Below, piece by piece: positions 35,996 through 45,815 of a DNA stretch of 64,000 nt (positions are counted from its first letter, which is position 1; the number at the start of each line of letters is the position of its first letter). The stretch spans positions 186,001 to 250,000 of the forward strand of contig NZ_JAEHOI010000002.1 of the NCBI RefSeq assembly GCF_016522535.1, written 5' to 3'. The translations under genes were made by a program, and so were the position numbers. Source of the DNA: Leucobacter edaphi. Its GTDB lineage: Bacteria > Actinomycetota > Actinomycetes > Actinomycetales > Microbacteriaceae. The notes under the pieces were generated by a model that did no database searches, was not told the origin of the DNA, and saw only the letters and a list, made by a program, of their open reading frames with translations.

Positions 35996-37138
35996 ATGGG
36001 AGAGACCGAGATCAAGAAGGGCCTCGCCGGGGTCGTCGTGGACACGACGGCCATCTCGAAGGTGAACCCCGAGACCAACAGCCTGCTCTACCGCGGGTAT
36101 CCCGTGCAGGAGCTCGCGGCCGGCCAGCCCTTCGAGGCGGTCGCCTACCTCCTGTGGAACGGCGAACTGCCCGATCCGGAGCAGCTCGCCGAGTTCGAGC
36201 GCCGCGAGCGCTCGCTCCGCCAGCTCGCGCCCGGCACGATCGAGCTGCTCGACCGGATGCCGCGCGACGCGCACCCGATGGACCTCCTCCGCACGGTCGT
36301 GAGCCGCATCGGGGCGCTCGACGCGACGATGCTGGATCAGGCGTCCTGGACCGATCCCGATGCTGATCTGCGCCGCGCCACCGAGCTGCTCGCCCAGATC
36401 CCCACGATCATCGCCGCGATCCAGCGCGGGCGCAGGGGCCAGGATCCGATCGCGCCGCGCGAGGATCTCGACTACGCGCGCAACTTCCTGTGGATGACCT
36501 TCGGCGAGCTGCCGTCGGACGCGGCCGTCGACGCGTTCCGGGTGTCGCTCATCCTCTACGCCGAGCACTCCTTCAACGCCTCGACGTTCACGGCGCGGGT
36601 GATCGCCTCGACCACCTCCGATCTCTACTCGGCCGTCGTCGGGGCGATCGGCGCGCTGAAGGGGCCGCTGCACGGCGGCGCCAACGAGGCCGTGATGCAC
36701 ATCATCGACGAGATCGGCGCCCCCGAGAACGTCGCGCCGTGGCTCGACGCGGCGCTCGCGAAGAAACGCAAGATCATGGGCTTCGGGCATCGCGTCTACA
36801 AGCGGGGCGACTCCCGCGTTCCCACGATGGACGCCGCACTGCAGCGGCTGTTCGCGGAGGGTGGCGCGGACGTCGCTGCGCTGCAGGGCGTCTACACAGA
36901 ACTGGAGCGCGAGTTCGTGTCCAGGAAGGGCATCTACCCGAATCTCGACTACCCGTCGGGACCGGCGTACCGCCTGCTCGGCTTCGACACGGAGATCTTC
37001 ACGCCGCTGTTCGTCGCGGCGCGGATCGTCGGCTGGACCGCCCACATCAGGGAGCAGGCCGCGTCGAACGCCCTGATCAGGCCCCTGTCCGCATACGACG
37101 GCCCCGACGAGCGGCACCTCGGGGATAGCCTGGGGTGA
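35996..37138 (+). CDS. prpC: 2-methylcitrate synthase / citrate synthase PrpC
   Basis: 380 residues, citrate synthase fold: [72 protein letters not shown] and the late catalytic Asp in [14 protein letters not shown]. It is shorter than the gltA product at 43731 and clustered with prpDB, so it condenses propionyl-CoA with oxaloacetate. The start is the ATG at 35996 with GAAGGAG 5 bases before it; an upstream in-frame ATG (35945) lies inside the hairpin region. Confidence 0.94.
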   Translation: MGETEIKKGLAGVVVDTTAISKVNPETNSLLYRGYPVQELAAGQPFEAVAYLLWNGELPDPEQLAEFERRERSLRQLAPGTIELLDRMPRDAHPMDLLRTVVSRIGALDATMLDQASWTDPDADLRRATELLAQIPTIIAAIQRGRRGQDPIAPREDLDYARNFLWMTFGELPSDAAVDAFRVSLILYAEHSFNASTFTARVIASTTSDLYSAVVGAIGALKGPLHGGANEAVMHIIDEIGAPENVAPWLDAALAKKRKIMGFGHRVYKRGDSRVPTMDAALQRLFAEGGADVAALQGVYTELEREFVSRKGIYPNLDYPSGPAYRLLGFDTEIFTPLFVAARIVGWTAHIREQAASNALIRPLSAYDGPDERHLGDSLG

Positions 37139-37179
37139 GCGGGCGCGAGCAGCCCGGGCCCGGAATCGAAGAGGAGACC

Positions 37180-37956
37180 ATGAGCGAGACCACCTGCATC
37201 ACGACGGCCGTTGACGGACGCGTCGCCACGATCACCCTGAACCGTCCCGAGGCGCTCAACGCGCTCAACTCCACGCTCGTGACCGAGCTCATCGAGGCCG
37301 CCCTCGCCTACGACGCCGACCCGGGGATCGGCTGCATCGTGATCACGGGCTCGGCCAAGGCGTTCGCCGCGGGCGCCGACATCAAGGAGATGGTCGATCA
37401 GAGCTACACGGACATGCTCACGGGCGGGCCGTTCCCCGGCTGGGGCGGCTTCGAGCGGATGCGCACGCCGGTGATCGCGGCCGTGGCGGGCTTCGCGCTC
37501 GGCGGGGGCTGCGAGCTCGCGATGATGTGCGACTTCATCCTCGCCGCGGACACCGCGAAGTTCGGCCAGCCCGAGATCAACCTCGGGATCCTGCCCGGGT
37601 TCGGCGGCTCCCAGCGACTGCCGCGCGCCGTCGGCAAGGCGAAGGCCGCCGAGATGGTGCTCACCGGGCGCATGATGGGCGCTGAGGAGGCGGAGCGATC
37701 CGGCCTCGTGGCGCGCGTCGTGCCCGCGGACGAGCTCCTCGCCGAGGCGGCGAAGGTCGCCGCGACGATCGCCTCGAAGTCGCTCCCCGCGGTCTACGCA
37801 GCGAAGGACGCGCTGCAGGCTGCCCAGGAAATGCCGCTCGCCGAGGGGCTCCGCTTCGAGCGGCAGGCCTTCGCCGCCGCCTTCGCGACCGCTGATCAGG
37901 AAGAGGGGATGCGGGCCTTCGCCGAGAAGCGCGCGCCCGAGTTCACGCACCGCTAG
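37180..37956 (+). CDS. Enoyl-CoA hydratase (crotonase family)
   Basis: 258 residues. Crotonase signatures: [14 protein letters not shown], the oxyanion-hole segments [11 protein letters not shown] and [16 protein letters not shown], and the catalytic glutamates, one in GGGCELAMM and one in [14 protein letters not shown]. It hydrates 2-enoyl-CoA in fatty or branched acid breakdown. I chose the ATG at 37180 with GAGGAGACC before it; GTG at 37135 is also in frame. Position behind prpDBC suggests it supplies acyl-CoA catabolism that yields propionyl-CoA. Confidence 0.93.
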   Translation: MSETTCITTAVDGRVATITLNRPEALNALNSTLVTELIEAALAYDADPGIGCIVITGSAKAFAAGADIKEMVDQSYTDMLTGGPFPGWGGFERMRTPVIAAVAGFALGGGCELAMMCDFILAADTAKFGQPEINLGILPGFGGSQRLPRAVGKAKAAEMVLTGRMMGAEEAERSGLVARVVPADELLAEAAKVAATIASKSLPAVYAAKDALQAAQEMPLAEGLRFERQAFAAAFATADQEEGMRAFAEKRAPEFTHR

Positions 37957-38129
37957 AGCGCCGGTGGCCGGCCGCGGTATAGCCGCTGCGCTGCGGTGGT
38001 GGCGCGGCGGCTGCCGTCGCGGCGGGCCGTGGCGAGGCCGTCGTGCACAGGCCCGGCACCGCGCAGGAATCGCGCGAATCATCCACGGTTCCGGGCCGTC
38101 GGCGCCCCGCGTGCCGCGAGGTGCCAGAA

Positions 38130-38135
38130 TAGACG
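38130..38135 (+). promoter_or_regulatory. Possible -10 box of the arg operon
   Basis: TAGACG, 30 bases before the argC start, lies in a 209-base gap (37957-38165) after the hydratase gene. I see no clear ArgR box or strong hairpin in that gap. The box matches the TAGACT pattern in five of six bases. Confidence 0.35.
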
Positions 38136-38165
38136 GGTCGGCCGATTCAGAGAAGGGGAGCGTCG

Positions 38166-39227
38166 ATGGCGTTCAGCGTTGCGGTAGCCGGGGCGAGCGG
38201 GTATGCCGGGGGAGAGCTGCTGCGGCTGCTCGCGGAGCACCCCGAGTTCGAGATCCGCACGGTGACCGGGCACTCTTCGGCAGGGCGTCCGCTCATCGAG
38301 TCCCAGCCCCACCTGCGCTCCCTCGCGGGCCTCACGCTGCAGGAGACCACCCCAGAAGTGCTTGACGGTCACGACATCGTCTTCTTCGCGCTCCCGCACG
38401 GCGCCTCGGGCGAGCTGACCGCGCAGCTGCGCAACGTTCGTCTCGCCGTCGACTGCGGGGCCGATCATCGCCTCAGGGACGCCGCAGACTGGGAGGCGTT
38501 CTACGGCGGCGAGCACCACGAGGCGTGGAGCTACGGTGTTCCCGAACTCCTGGTCAGGGCCGCGGACGGGGGTGTGACGCGGCAGCGCGAGGCGCTCGTG
38601 GGCGCCGATCGGATCGCGGCCCCCGGCTGCAACGCCTCCACCGTGGCGCTGTCGCTCGCCCCGGGCATCGCCGCCGGGGTCATCGAACCCGGCGATCTGG
38701 TCTCGGTGCTCGCGGTTGGCCCCTCGGGCGCCGGCAAGGCGGCGAAAACCCACCTGCTCGGCGCGGAGCTCATGGGCACCGCCAACCCGTACGCGGTCGG
38801 CGGCACGCACCGCCACATCCCCGAGATCATCCAGTCCCTCAGGGCGGCCGGTGCCGCCGCGGCGCCCACGCTGAGCTTCACCCCGGTGCTCGTTCCCATG
38901 AGCCGCGGGATTCTCGCGACCACCACCGCACGGATCGTGCCCGGCACGCCCGCCGCGCGGGTGCGCGAGGCGTGGGAGTCGGCATACGCCGACGAGCCGT
39001 TCGTGCACGTGCTCCCCGAGGGCGTGTTCCCGCGCACCGCCGACACGATCGGCGCGAACACCTGCCTCATGGGCCTCGCGATCGACGAGGCCGCGGGCCG
39101 TGTCGTCATCGTTGCCGCCCTCGACAACCTCGCCAAGGGAACCGCTGGCGCTGCGATCCAATCGGCGAACATCGCCCTCGGCCTTCCCGAGACCACGGGC
39201 CTCAGCGTGAACGGCGTCGCCCCGTAG
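38166..39227 (+). CDS. argC: N-acetyl-gamma-glutamyl-phosphate reductase
   Basis: 353 residues: an NADP-binding N-terminus ([18 protein letters not shown]), the active-site cysteine in [10 protein letters not shown], and GTHRHIPEI and [20 protein letters not shown]. It makes N-acetylglutamate semialdehyde in arginine synthesis. The ATG at 38166 has AAGGGGAGC before it. First gene of argCJB, 22 bases before argJ. Confidence 0.96.
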   Translation: MAFSVAVAGASGYAGGELLRLLAEHPEFEIRTVTGHSSAGRPLIESQPHLRSLAGLTLQETTPEVLDGHDIVFFALPHGASGELTAQLRNVRLAVDCGADHRLRDAADWEAFYGGEHHEAWSYGVPELLVRAADGGVTRQREALVGADRIAAPGCNASTVALSLAPGIAAGVIEPGDLVSVLAVGPSGAGKAAKTHLLGAELMGTANPYAVGGTHRHIPEIIQSLRAAGAAAAPTLSFTPVLVPMSRGILATTTARIVPGTPAARVREAWESAYADEPFVHVLPEGVFPRTADTIGANTCLMGLAIDEAAGRVVIVAALDNLAKGTAGAAIQSANIALGLPETTGLSVNGVAP

Positions 39228-39249
39228 GGCGCGCAGAAAGGACCGCATC

Positions 39250-40422
39250 GTGACCGTCACGACCCCAGCAGGATTCCGCTCGGCAGGCATCGCCGTCGGA
39301 CTCAAGTCCACCGGCAAGCCCGATCTCGCGCTCGTCGTCAACGACGGACCGGAGCGCGCGAGCGCCGTGGTCTTCACCTCGAACCGCGCCCAGGCCAACC
39401 CCATCCTGTGGAGCCGCAAGGTCGCCGCGGAGGGCGCGGCGCGCGCCGTCGTGCTGAACTCCGGGGGAGCGAACTGCTTCACCGGAGACTTCGGCTACGA
39501 GACGACGCGGCTCACCGCCGAGGCCGTCGCCTCCGCGCTCACCGCCGAGGGCGGGGACACCGTCGACGCCGAGGCCGTGCTCGTCTGCTCGACCGGCCTC
39601 ATCGGCGCCGGTGATCAGGCATTCCGGGACAAGATTGTGAATAACGTTCCCGCGCTCGCTGCCGCGCTCGCAGCCGATGACACAACGGCGCCCGCCGCGA
39701 TCCTCACCACCGACTCGGTCGAGAAGACGGCGGTGCACGAGGGTGCTGGCTGGACGATCGGCGCGATGGCCAAGGGGGCCGGGATGCTCGCGCCCGGCCT
39801 CGCGACGATGCTCGTCGTCATCACCACCGACGCGTTGCTCGACGACGAGGCCCTTGACCGTGCGCTCCGCCGCGCAACGGACGTGAGCTTCGACCGCCTC
39901 GACTCCGACGGCTGCATGTCCACGAACGATCAGGTCACGCTCCTGGCGTCGGGGGCGTCCGGCGTCACCCCCGATGAGAACGAGTTCGCCGTCGCACTCG
40001 CCGGGGTCTGCGAAGACCTCTCCGCGCAGCTCCAGGCTGACGCGGAGGGCGCGAGCCACGACATCGACATCGAGGTGCGCGGCGCCGCGAGCGTCGAGGA
40101 CGCCGTCGAGGTGGGCCGCTCCGTGGCTCGAAACAACCTGTTCAAGGCCGCAATCTTTGGCAATGACCCGAACTGGGGGCGCGTGCTCGCGGCGATCGGC
40201 ACGACGGACGCAGCGTTCGATCCGTATCAGGTCGACGTCTCCTTCAACGGCGTCCGCCTGTGTCACGCCGGCGGCCCCGACCGGCCCGTGACGGAGTGCG
40301 ACCTCACGCCGCGCCGCACGCGCGTGGAGATCGAGCTGTTCGCCGGCACCCACGCCGCCACCATCCGCACGAACGATCTCACGCACGACTACGTGCACGA
40401 GAACAGCGCCTACTCGAGCTAG
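39250..40422 (+). CDS. argJ: Ornithine acetyltransferase / N-acetylglutamate synthase
   Basis: 390 residues. Self-cleaving Ntn hydrolase; the cleavage threonine lies in [16 protein letters not shown]. Also seen: [35 protein letters not shown] and a C-terminal [10 protein letters not shown]. It recycles the acetyl group from acetylornithine to glutamate. GTG at 39250 has AGAAAGGACC upstream. argB follows after 7 bases. Confidence 0.96.
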   Translation: MTVTTPAGFRSAGIAVGLKSTGKPDLALVVNDGPERASAVVFTSNRAQANPILWSRKVAAEGAARAVVLNSGGANCFTGDFGYETTRLTAEAVASALTAEGGDTVDAEAVLVCSTGLIGAGDQAFRDKIVNNVPALAAALAADDTTAPAAILTTDSVEKTAVHEGAGWTIGAMAKGAGMLAPGLATMLVVITTDALLDDEALDRALRRATDVSFDRLDSDGCMSTNDQVTLLASGASGVTPDENEFAVALAGVCEDLSAQLQADAEGASHDIDIEVRGAASVEDAVEVGRSVARNNLFKAAIFGNDPNWGRVLAAIGTTDAAFDPYQVDVSFNGVRLCHAGGPDRPVTECDLTPRRTRVEIELFAGTHAATIRTNDLTHDYVHENSAYSS

Positions 40423-40429
40423 GAGCAGC

Positions 40430-41332
40430 ATGACAACGACGGCCTCGACCCTCGACCACGATCAGGCAGCTGCGAAAGCCCAGGTGCTCATCGAGTCGCT
40501 CCCGTGGCTCAAGAAGTTCCGTGACGCGATCATGGTGATCAAGTTCGGGGGCAACGCCATGGTCGACGAGGCGCTGCTCGCGGCCTTCGCCGAGGACGTC
40601 GTGTACCTCCGCCACACCGGCATCCGGCCCGTCATCGTGCACGGCGGAGGCCCGCAGATCAGCGAGATGCTCGGCAAGCTCGGCATCGAGAGCGAGTTCA
40701 AGGGCGGATACCGGGTCACGACCCCGGAGGCGATGAGCGTGGTGCGCATGGTACTCACCGGCAAAGTGAACCCTGAGCTCGTCGACCAGATCAACGCCCA
40801 CGGCCCGCTCGCCGCTGGCACGACGGGGGAGGACGCCGGCCTGTTCATCGGCCGCCGCCGGGCTCCCATTGACATCGAGGGCGAGCAGATCGACCTCGGC
40901 CTCGTCGGCGACGTCGTCGACGTGCGCGTCGAACCGGTGCTCGCCCTGCTCGAGGCCGGTCTGATCCCCGTCGTCTCCTCGATCGCTCCCGACGCCGACC
41001 GCCCGGGGGACTCGCTCAACGTGAACGCCGACGCCGCGGCCTCCGCGCTCGCCGTCGCGCTCGGCGCGGAGAAGCTCGTGATCCTGACCGATGTTGCCGG
41101 CCTCTACGCCAACTGGCCCGACCGGGACTCGCTCGTGTCGTCGATCTCCAGCCCCGACCTCGAAGCGCTCCTCCCGGAGCTCGAGTCCGGGATGATCCCC
41201 AAGATGCGGGCCTGCCTCGACGCCGTGCAGGGCGGCGTTCCGAAGGCCGCGATCATCGACGGTCGCGAGCCGCACTCGGTGCTGCTCGAGATCTTCACCG
41301 AGCGCGGCATCGGCACCGAGGTCACCCCGTAG
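40430..41332 (+). CDS. argB: Acetylglutamate kinase
   Basis: 300 residues of the amino acid kinase fold: [13 protein letters not shown] (phosphate-binding), [56 protein letters not shown]. It phosphorylates N-acetylglutamate, often the arginine feedback point. AGGAGCAGC precedes the ATG. argD, argF, argR and argH do not follow; the next gene is unrelated. argG appears at the far end of the window with its own promoter. Confidence 0.96.
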   Translation: MTTTASTLDHDQAAAKAQVLIESLPWLKKFRDAIMVIKFGGNAMVDEALLAAFAEDVVYLRHTGIRPVIVHGGGPQISEMLGKLGIESEFKGGYRVTTPEAMSVVRMVLTGKVNPELVDQINAHGPLAAGTTGEDAGLFIGRRRAPIDIEGEQIDLGLVGDVVDVRVEPVLALLEAGLIPVVSSIAPDADRPGDSLNVNADAAASALAVALGAEKLVILTDVAGLYANWPDRDSLVSSISSPDLEALLPELESGMIPKMRACLDAVQGGVPKAAIIDGREPHSVLLEIFTERGIGTEVTP

Positions 41333-41348
41333 CCAGCGCCATCCGCCA

Positions 41349-41960
41349 GTGGATGTGTCAGCGGGCCTCGCAGCGCTCGGCCTGCTGAGCTTCGCGATCG
41401 CGTCGGCCGGGCTCGCCGCGCACGATGTGCGCCACGGCACCATCCCGAACAGGGGCGTCGTCGCAGCCCTCGCCATCACGGCCGGCCTCACCGGGGCCGC
41501 CATCATCGCGCACGGCGCGGCCACGGGGGAGTGGACCGGTCCAGAACCGGCCGCGACCGGGGGCGCAGCCGCCGCGTGGCCCTCACCGGCACCCGCGCTG
41601 CCCTGGCTTGCCGAGACCTTCGGGGCCGCCCTGGCGTGCTTCGCGGGCGCGCTCGCGCTCTGGCTCGCCGCGCCCGGACACCTCGGCGGCGGCGACGTCA
41701 AAGCCGCACCCCTTGCTGGGCTCGCCCTCGGATTCGCGACGGGCTGGCCCGGCGTCCTCTGGGGCATGCTGCTCGCCGCCGCCATCGCCGCCGTCATCGC
41801 CGCCCTCCGGGGGATCGCGCGGCGGCGCGTGCGGGCCCCGCGCGGTGCCGGCGCGGGGCCGGCCGCCCGCGCGCTCCCGTTCGCCCCGGCGCTGTTCGGG
41901 GGAGCGTGGCTCGTGCTCGTCGTCGACGCCGGGATGCTCCTCGCCCGCGTTTCTCCGTGA
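41349..41960 (+). CDS. A24-type prepilin peptidase-like membrane protein
   Basis: 203 residues, mostly hydrophobic with about five or six helices. The two catalytic aspartates of prepilin peptidases are present: Asp26 in HDVRHGTIPN and Asp116 in GGGDVKAAPLAG. It lacks the N-terminal methylase domain of bifunctional PilD, as in CpaA/TadV types. A GTG start at 41349 is the best choice. It lies 16 bases after argB. No pilin genes are in the window, so its substrate is elsewhere. Confidence 0.8.
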   Translation: MDVSAGLAALGLLSFAIASAGLAAHDVRHGTIPNRGVVAALAITAGLTGAAIIAHGAATGEWTGPEPAATGGAAAAWPSPAPALPWLAETFGAALACFAGALALWLAAPGHLGGGDVKAAPLAGLALGFATGWPGVLWGMLLAAAIAAVIAALRGIARRRVRAPRGAGAGPAARALPFAPALFGGAWLVLVVDAGMLLARVSP

Positions 41961-42064
41961 AGATGCCCCGATCCCGCAAGCAATCGACCGCTTCGGGACG
42001 CGCGCGATCCCGGCCGACTCCTGACGCGCCAACGGCGCGGCGCAGCAGACCCCGTCCGCAAGAG

Positions 42065-42070
42065 TAGGAT
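42065..42070 (+). promoter_or_regulatory. -10 box before fdxA
   Basis: TAGGAT, identical to the pheS and argG boxes, but 52 bases before the start, so this mRNA has a leader. A small hairpin GGAGCC/GGCTCC (42082-42087/42094-42099) follows in the leader. Confidence 0.5.
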
Positions 42071-42121
42071 GAAACGGACCGGGAGCCCCAGGAGGCTCCA
42101 CCCGAGTGAAAGGCGGGCATC

Positions 42122-42442
42122 TTGACCTATGTGATCGCGCTCCCGTGCGTCGACGTGAAGGATCGCGCCTGCGTCGACGAATGCCCCGTGGACTGCATCT
42201 ACGAGGGCGAGCGCTCGCTCTACATCCACCCCGACGAGTGCGTCGACTGCGGAGCCTGCGAGCCCGTGTGCCCCGTCGAGGCGATCTACTACGAGGATGA
42301 TCTGCCGAGCGAGTGGTCCGACTACTACAAGGCCAACGTCGAGTTCTTCGACGAGATCGGCTCACCAGGCGGCGCGGCGAAGACCGGCGTCTACGATTTC
42401 GACCACCCCATCATCGCGGCGCTCCCGCCGCAGGGCGAATAA
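42122..42442 (+). CDS. fdxA: Seven-iron ferredoxin [3Fe-4S][4Fe-4S]
   Basis: 106 residues. First cluster cysteines lie in [20 protein letters not shown], second in [15 protein letters not shown], the FdxA pattern of actinobacteria. It is a small soluble electron carrier. The start is TTG at 42122 (rare), with GTGAAAGGCGGGCATC before it; the family N-terminus TYVI fits exactly. It overlaps nothing but lies one base before the GTG of dapC, a conserved pairing. Confidence 0.95.
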   Translation: MTYVIALPCVDVKDRACVDECPVDCIYEGERSLYIHPDECVDCGACEPVCPVEAIYYEDDLPSEWSDYYKANVEFFDEIGSPGGAAKTGVYDFDHPIIAALPPQGE

Positions 42443-42443
42443 C

Positions 42444-43547
42444 GTGCGGGGGCCGCTGCCCGACTACCCCTGGGACGCGATGCAGCCGTACGCCGAGCGT
42501 GCGGCCCGCCACGACGGCGGAGCGCTCAATCTCTCCGTCGGGTCACCCGTCGATCCGAGCCCTGCCGGAGTGCGCGAGGCACTCGCGGCGGCGACCGACG
42601 CCCACGCGTACCCGGCCACGGCCGGAACCCCGAAGCTACGCGAGGCGATCGCGGACTGGTACCGGAGGCGGCGCGGCGTCACCGTCGCGCCCGACGCCGT
42701 GCTGCCCACGGTCGGCTCGAAGGAGCTCGTCGCGCTGCTCCCGATGCTGCTCGGTCTGGGACCGGGCGACGCCGTGGTCTTCCCGCGGATCGCGTACCCG
42801 AGCTATGCGATGGGCGCCGCCCTCGTCGGGGCCGAGGCCGTCGCCGAGGACGATCCGGCCAACTGGCCCGAGAACGCCCGTCTGATCTGGGTCAACTCAC
42901 CATCGAACCCCGACGGGCGCGTGCTCGACGTCGCCGCGCTCCGCCGCGCGGTCGATCGCGCGCGAGAGCTCGGGGCCGTGATCGCGGGAGACGAGTGCTA
43001 CGCCGAGTTCGGCTGGGATTCCCCCTGGGATGCCGAGCCGATCCCGTCGATCCTCGATCCCCGGGTCACCGGCGCGGACCACACCGGCGTGCTCGGCGTC
43101 TACTCGCTGAGCAAGCAGTCGAATCTCGCTGGCTACCGCGCCGCGTTCCTCGCGGGCGACCCCGAGCTTGTTGCGCGCCTGCTCACCGTCCGTAAGCACG
43201 CGGGGCTCATGCTTCCCGCGCCGGTGCAGGCCGCGATGCTCGCGGCGCTCGCGGACGAATCGCACGTCGCCGAGCAGCGCGAGCGCTATCGGGCGCGTCG
43301 GGGCGTGCTGCGTCCCGCGCTCGAGGCCGCTGGGTTCCGGATCGAGGGCAGCGAGGCGGGCCTGTACCTCTGGGCCACGCGCGACGAGGACGCCTGGGAG
43401 AGCATCGACCGCCTCGCCGGGCTCGGGATCGTGGCCGGCCCCGGACACTTCTACGGGGATCACTCGCCGCGCCACGTCAGGCTCGCGCTCACCGCGAGCG
43501 ACGACGCGATCGCGGAGGCCGCCGAGCGGCTCCGATCCTCCGTCTGA
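42444..43547 (+). CDS. dapC: Succinyldiaminopimelate aminotransferase
   Basis: 367 residues, class I/II PLP aminotransferase: LPDYPWDAMQPYAERAARH, LSVGSPVDPSP, TVGSKELVALLP, WVNSPSNPDGRV, GDECYAEFGW and the Schiff-base lysine in YSLSKQSNLAGYR. It makes N-succinyl-diaminopimelate in lysine/DAP synthesis. The GTG start follows the fdxA stop by one base. dapD and dapE are 2-4 kb downstream, supporting the succinylase branch. Confidence 0.93.
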   Translation: MRGPLPDYPWDAMQPYAERAARHDGGALNLSVGSPVDPSPAGVREALAAATDAHAYPATAGTPKLREAIADWYRRRRGVTVAPDAVLPTVGSKELVALLPMLLGLGPGDAVVFPRIAYPSYAMGAALVGAEAVAEDDPANWPENARLIWVNSPSNPDGRVLDVAALRRAVDRARELGAVIAGDECYAEFGWDSPWDAEPIPSILDPRVTGADHTGVLGVYSLSKQSNLAGYRAAFLAGDPELVARLLTVRKHAGLMLPAPVQAAMLAALADESHVAEQRERYRARRGVLRPALEAAGFRIEGSEAGLYLWATRDEDAWESIDRLAGLGIVAGPGHFYGDHSPRHVRLALTASDDAIAEAAERLRSSV

Positions 43548-43730
43548 TCGAGCGGCCCACCGCGTCATGGCGCGCCGCCGAATCGACATTTCGTTCGACG
43601 TCAAGATATTCTGGGCGGGCGGCCGCGTCCCCGAAGACGCGAAATCGCTCACCGCAGAGCCGATAAGGTGTATGAGGAAGGCTGAGTCGCACCCGACCCC
43701 AGCCTGCACGAGACCCCACAAGGAGACGAT

Positions 43731-45029
43731 GTGACGGATTCGGTCCAGAATCAGGTCCAGCCCACCGCGAAGCTGAGCTTCCCGGGAGGCACCGCGGAAT
43801 TCCCGATCGTCTCGTCCGTTGACGGTCACTCGGCGCTCGACGCGAGCACGCTCACGAAGCAGACGGGCCTCACGGCGCTCGACTACGGCTTCGTGAACAC
43901 GGCGTCGACCAAGTCCTCGATCACCTATATCGATGGTGAGCAGGGGATCCTCCGCTATCGCGGCTATCCGATCGAGGAGCTGGCGCGCGCGTCGACGTTC
44001 CTCGAGGTCGCGTACCTGCTCATCTACGGCGAGCTCCCGACGCCGGATCAGCTCGCGGCGTTCGACGAGGAGATCCGTCGCCACACGCTCCTGCACGAGG
44101 ACATGCGCTACTACTTCGAGGGCGTGCCCCACACGGCGCACCCGATGGCGGTGCTCTCGGGCGGCCTCCAGACCATGTCGACCTACTACGAGGACTCGCT
44201 CGACACGAACGTGCCCGAGTTCGTCGAGGTCAACACGATCCGGCTGCTCGCGAAGCTTCCGGTTCTCGCGGCCTACGCGCACAAGAAGACCATCGGGCAG
44301 GCGTTCCTGTACCCGGACAACCAGCTCGGTTTCGTCGAGAACTTCCTCCGCCTGAACTTCGGCAACAAGGCCGAGAAGTACGAGATGAACCCCGTGCTCG
44401 TCGAGGCGCTCGACAAGCTCCTCATCCTGCACGCCGATCACGAGCAGAACGCGTCGACCTCGACGGTCCGCCTCGTCGGCTCCACCGGCGCGAACATGTT
44501 CTCCTCGGTGTCCGCGGGCATCAACGCTCTCTCAGGGCCGCTGCACGGCGGGGCGAACGAGGCGGTGCTCGACATGCTCGCCCAGATCCGTGACTCGGGC
44601 CAGAGCGTCGAGACCTTCGTCGAGAAGGTGAAGCGCAAGGAGGACGGGGTGAAGCTCATGGGCTTCGGCCACCGCGTCTACAAGAATTACGATCCGCGCG
44701 CCCGCATTGTGCGCGAGAGCGCGAGCCGCGTGCTCGACGAGCTCGGCGTCAACGACCCGCTGCTCGGTCTCGCGCAGGAGCTCGAGCAGATCGCGCTCGA
44801 GGACGACTACTTCAAGGAGCGCAAGCTCTACCCGAACGTCGACTTCTACACGGGCGTGATCTACAAGGCGATGGGCTTCCCCACGCGCATGTTCACGGTG
44901 CTGTTCGCGATCGGCCGGCTTCCCGGCTGGATCGCCCAGTGGCGCGAGGCACGCGAGGACAAGCAGACGAAGATCGGCCGCCCGCAGCAGCTGTACGTGG
45001 GCTCGGGCGAGCGCCATCTCGAGCGCTAA
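43731..45029 (+). CDS. gltA: Citrate synthase (TCA cycle)
   Basis: 432 residues, type II length. Seen: [71 protein letters not shown] and NVDFYTGVIYKAMGFP, containing the catalytic His/His/Asp. GTG at 43731 has AAGGAGACG 4 bases before it. It sits alone with a 180-base promoter region. A 6-bp CACGGC/GCCGTG hairpin (45052-45057/45064-45069) may end its mRNA. Confidence 0.96.
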   Translation: MTDSVQNQVQPTAKLSFPGGTAEFPIVSSVDGHSALDASTLTKQTGLTALDYGFVNTASTKSSITYIDGEQGILRYRGYPIEELARASTFLEVAYLLIYGELPTPDQLAAFDEEIRRHTLLHEDMRYYFEGVPHTAHPMAVLSGGLQTMSTYYEDSLDTNVPEFVEVNTIRLLAKLPVLAAYAHKKTIGQAFLYPDNQLGFVENFLRLNFGNKAEKYEMNPVLVEALDKLLILHADHEQNASTSTVRLVGSTGANMFSSVSAGINALSGPLHGGANEAVLDMLAQIRDSGQSVETFVEKVKRKEDGVKLMGFGHRVYKNYDPRARIVRESASRVLDELGVNDPLLGLAQELEQIALEDDYFKERKLYPNVDFYTGVIYKAMGFPTRMFTVLFAIGRLPGWIAQWREAREDKQTKIGRPQQLYVGSGERHLER

Positions 45030-45212
45030 CCCCTGATCCCGGGGCGAACGGCACGGCCCCTTCGCCGTGTGGCCCAATGCGGCCGCTGAGGCGTTCCCTC
45101 TGGACCGCTTCGCCGTACGGCGGCTACCGGGGGGACACCCCGGCGTCGTCTCGCGGCCATTCTGGCCTGTTCCAATGGAGTGGTCACGCACCACGAGTCC
45201 AGAGGAGCAGCA

Positions 45213-45620
45213 ATGCCGAAGCGTCTCGCCAGCCGCCCAGCCTTCTCCCGTCGCCGAACGACCATGATCCTGATCGCCGCCGGCGCGCTCGCCGCCGCCG
45301 GTTTCGCCACGGCCGCGCTCGCCCCTGGCGCGGCCCCCGCCGCCCACGCCGCGTCGATCGAGCGTCCCGCCACGCAGGCCGAGATTATTCCCGAGACCAC
45401 CAGCGCGTCCGCGGAGCCGGTCGTGCTCGAGACGCCCCGCACCGGGCCCGTTGCGGATCGCGACCGCTGGGGCGTTCAGGACTTCGCCCTGCTCGGCGCG
45501 GCGATCGCGGCGACCGCGGCGGTCTGCGGTGTCGCGTTCGGCCGCTCGCGTTCTGAGCGCACCGAGGAGCGGGCCGAGACGGCCCGGATCGAGCTGCCGG
45601 GAGCCGCCAGACTCGTCTGA
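45213..45620 (+). CDS. Unidentified small exported/membrane protein
   Basis: 135 residues. Basic N-terminus, a hydrophobic segment (about 17-39, ILIAAGALAAAGFATAAL) like a signal anchor, a Thr/Glu/Pro-rich outside region, and a second hydrophobic segment (about 91-111) before a charged tail. The start is the ATG at 45213 with AGGAG 7 bases before it; an earlier GTG at 45180 is in frame. I know no family. Followed by an extreme G/C tract. Confidence 0.6.
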   Translation: MPKRLASRPAFSRRRTTMILIAAGALAAAGFATAALAPGAAPAAHAASIERPATQAEIIPETTSASAEPVVLETPRTGPVADRDRWGVQDFALLGAAIAATAAVCGVAFGRSRSERTEERAETARIELPGAARLV

Positions 45621-45731
45621 GCGGGTCGAGTCTGAGCGGGTCGAGCTCCCCACAGGAAGGCAGCGGGCGGCCCCCCGGGACAAACCACGGGGGCGCCCCC
45701 ACGCGGTAGCACCGGGGTAGGCGTGGAGCGC

Positions 45732-45795
45732 GGGGGGGCGCGCCCCCCCCACTGTCTGCCGGGGGGCCCCCCGCCCCACCCCCCCGGGGGCCCCC
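45732..45795. repeat. Pure G/C palindromes between convergent genes
   Basis: Three self-complementary G/C blocks lie in a row: 45732-45749 (seven G, CGCG, seven C), 45760-45773 (C, six G, six C, G) and 45786-45795 (five G, five C). They may act as a two-way terminator for the membrane protein gene and dapD. Homopolymer runs of 6-8 bases also make this a likely site of slippage or assembly error. Confidence 0.8.
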
Positions 45796-45815
45796 CCGCT
45801 CGCGTTCGCAGCTGC

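Noticed and set aside
37135-37179. GTG start for the enoyl-CoA hydratase
   Set aside because: The ATG at 37180 has a better RBS and gives the normal crotonase N-terminus.
40379-42229. 616-residue open frame on the minus strand over argB and the prepilin peptidase
   Set aside because: Both plus-strand genes are intact with catalytic motifs; the antisense product is low-complexity.
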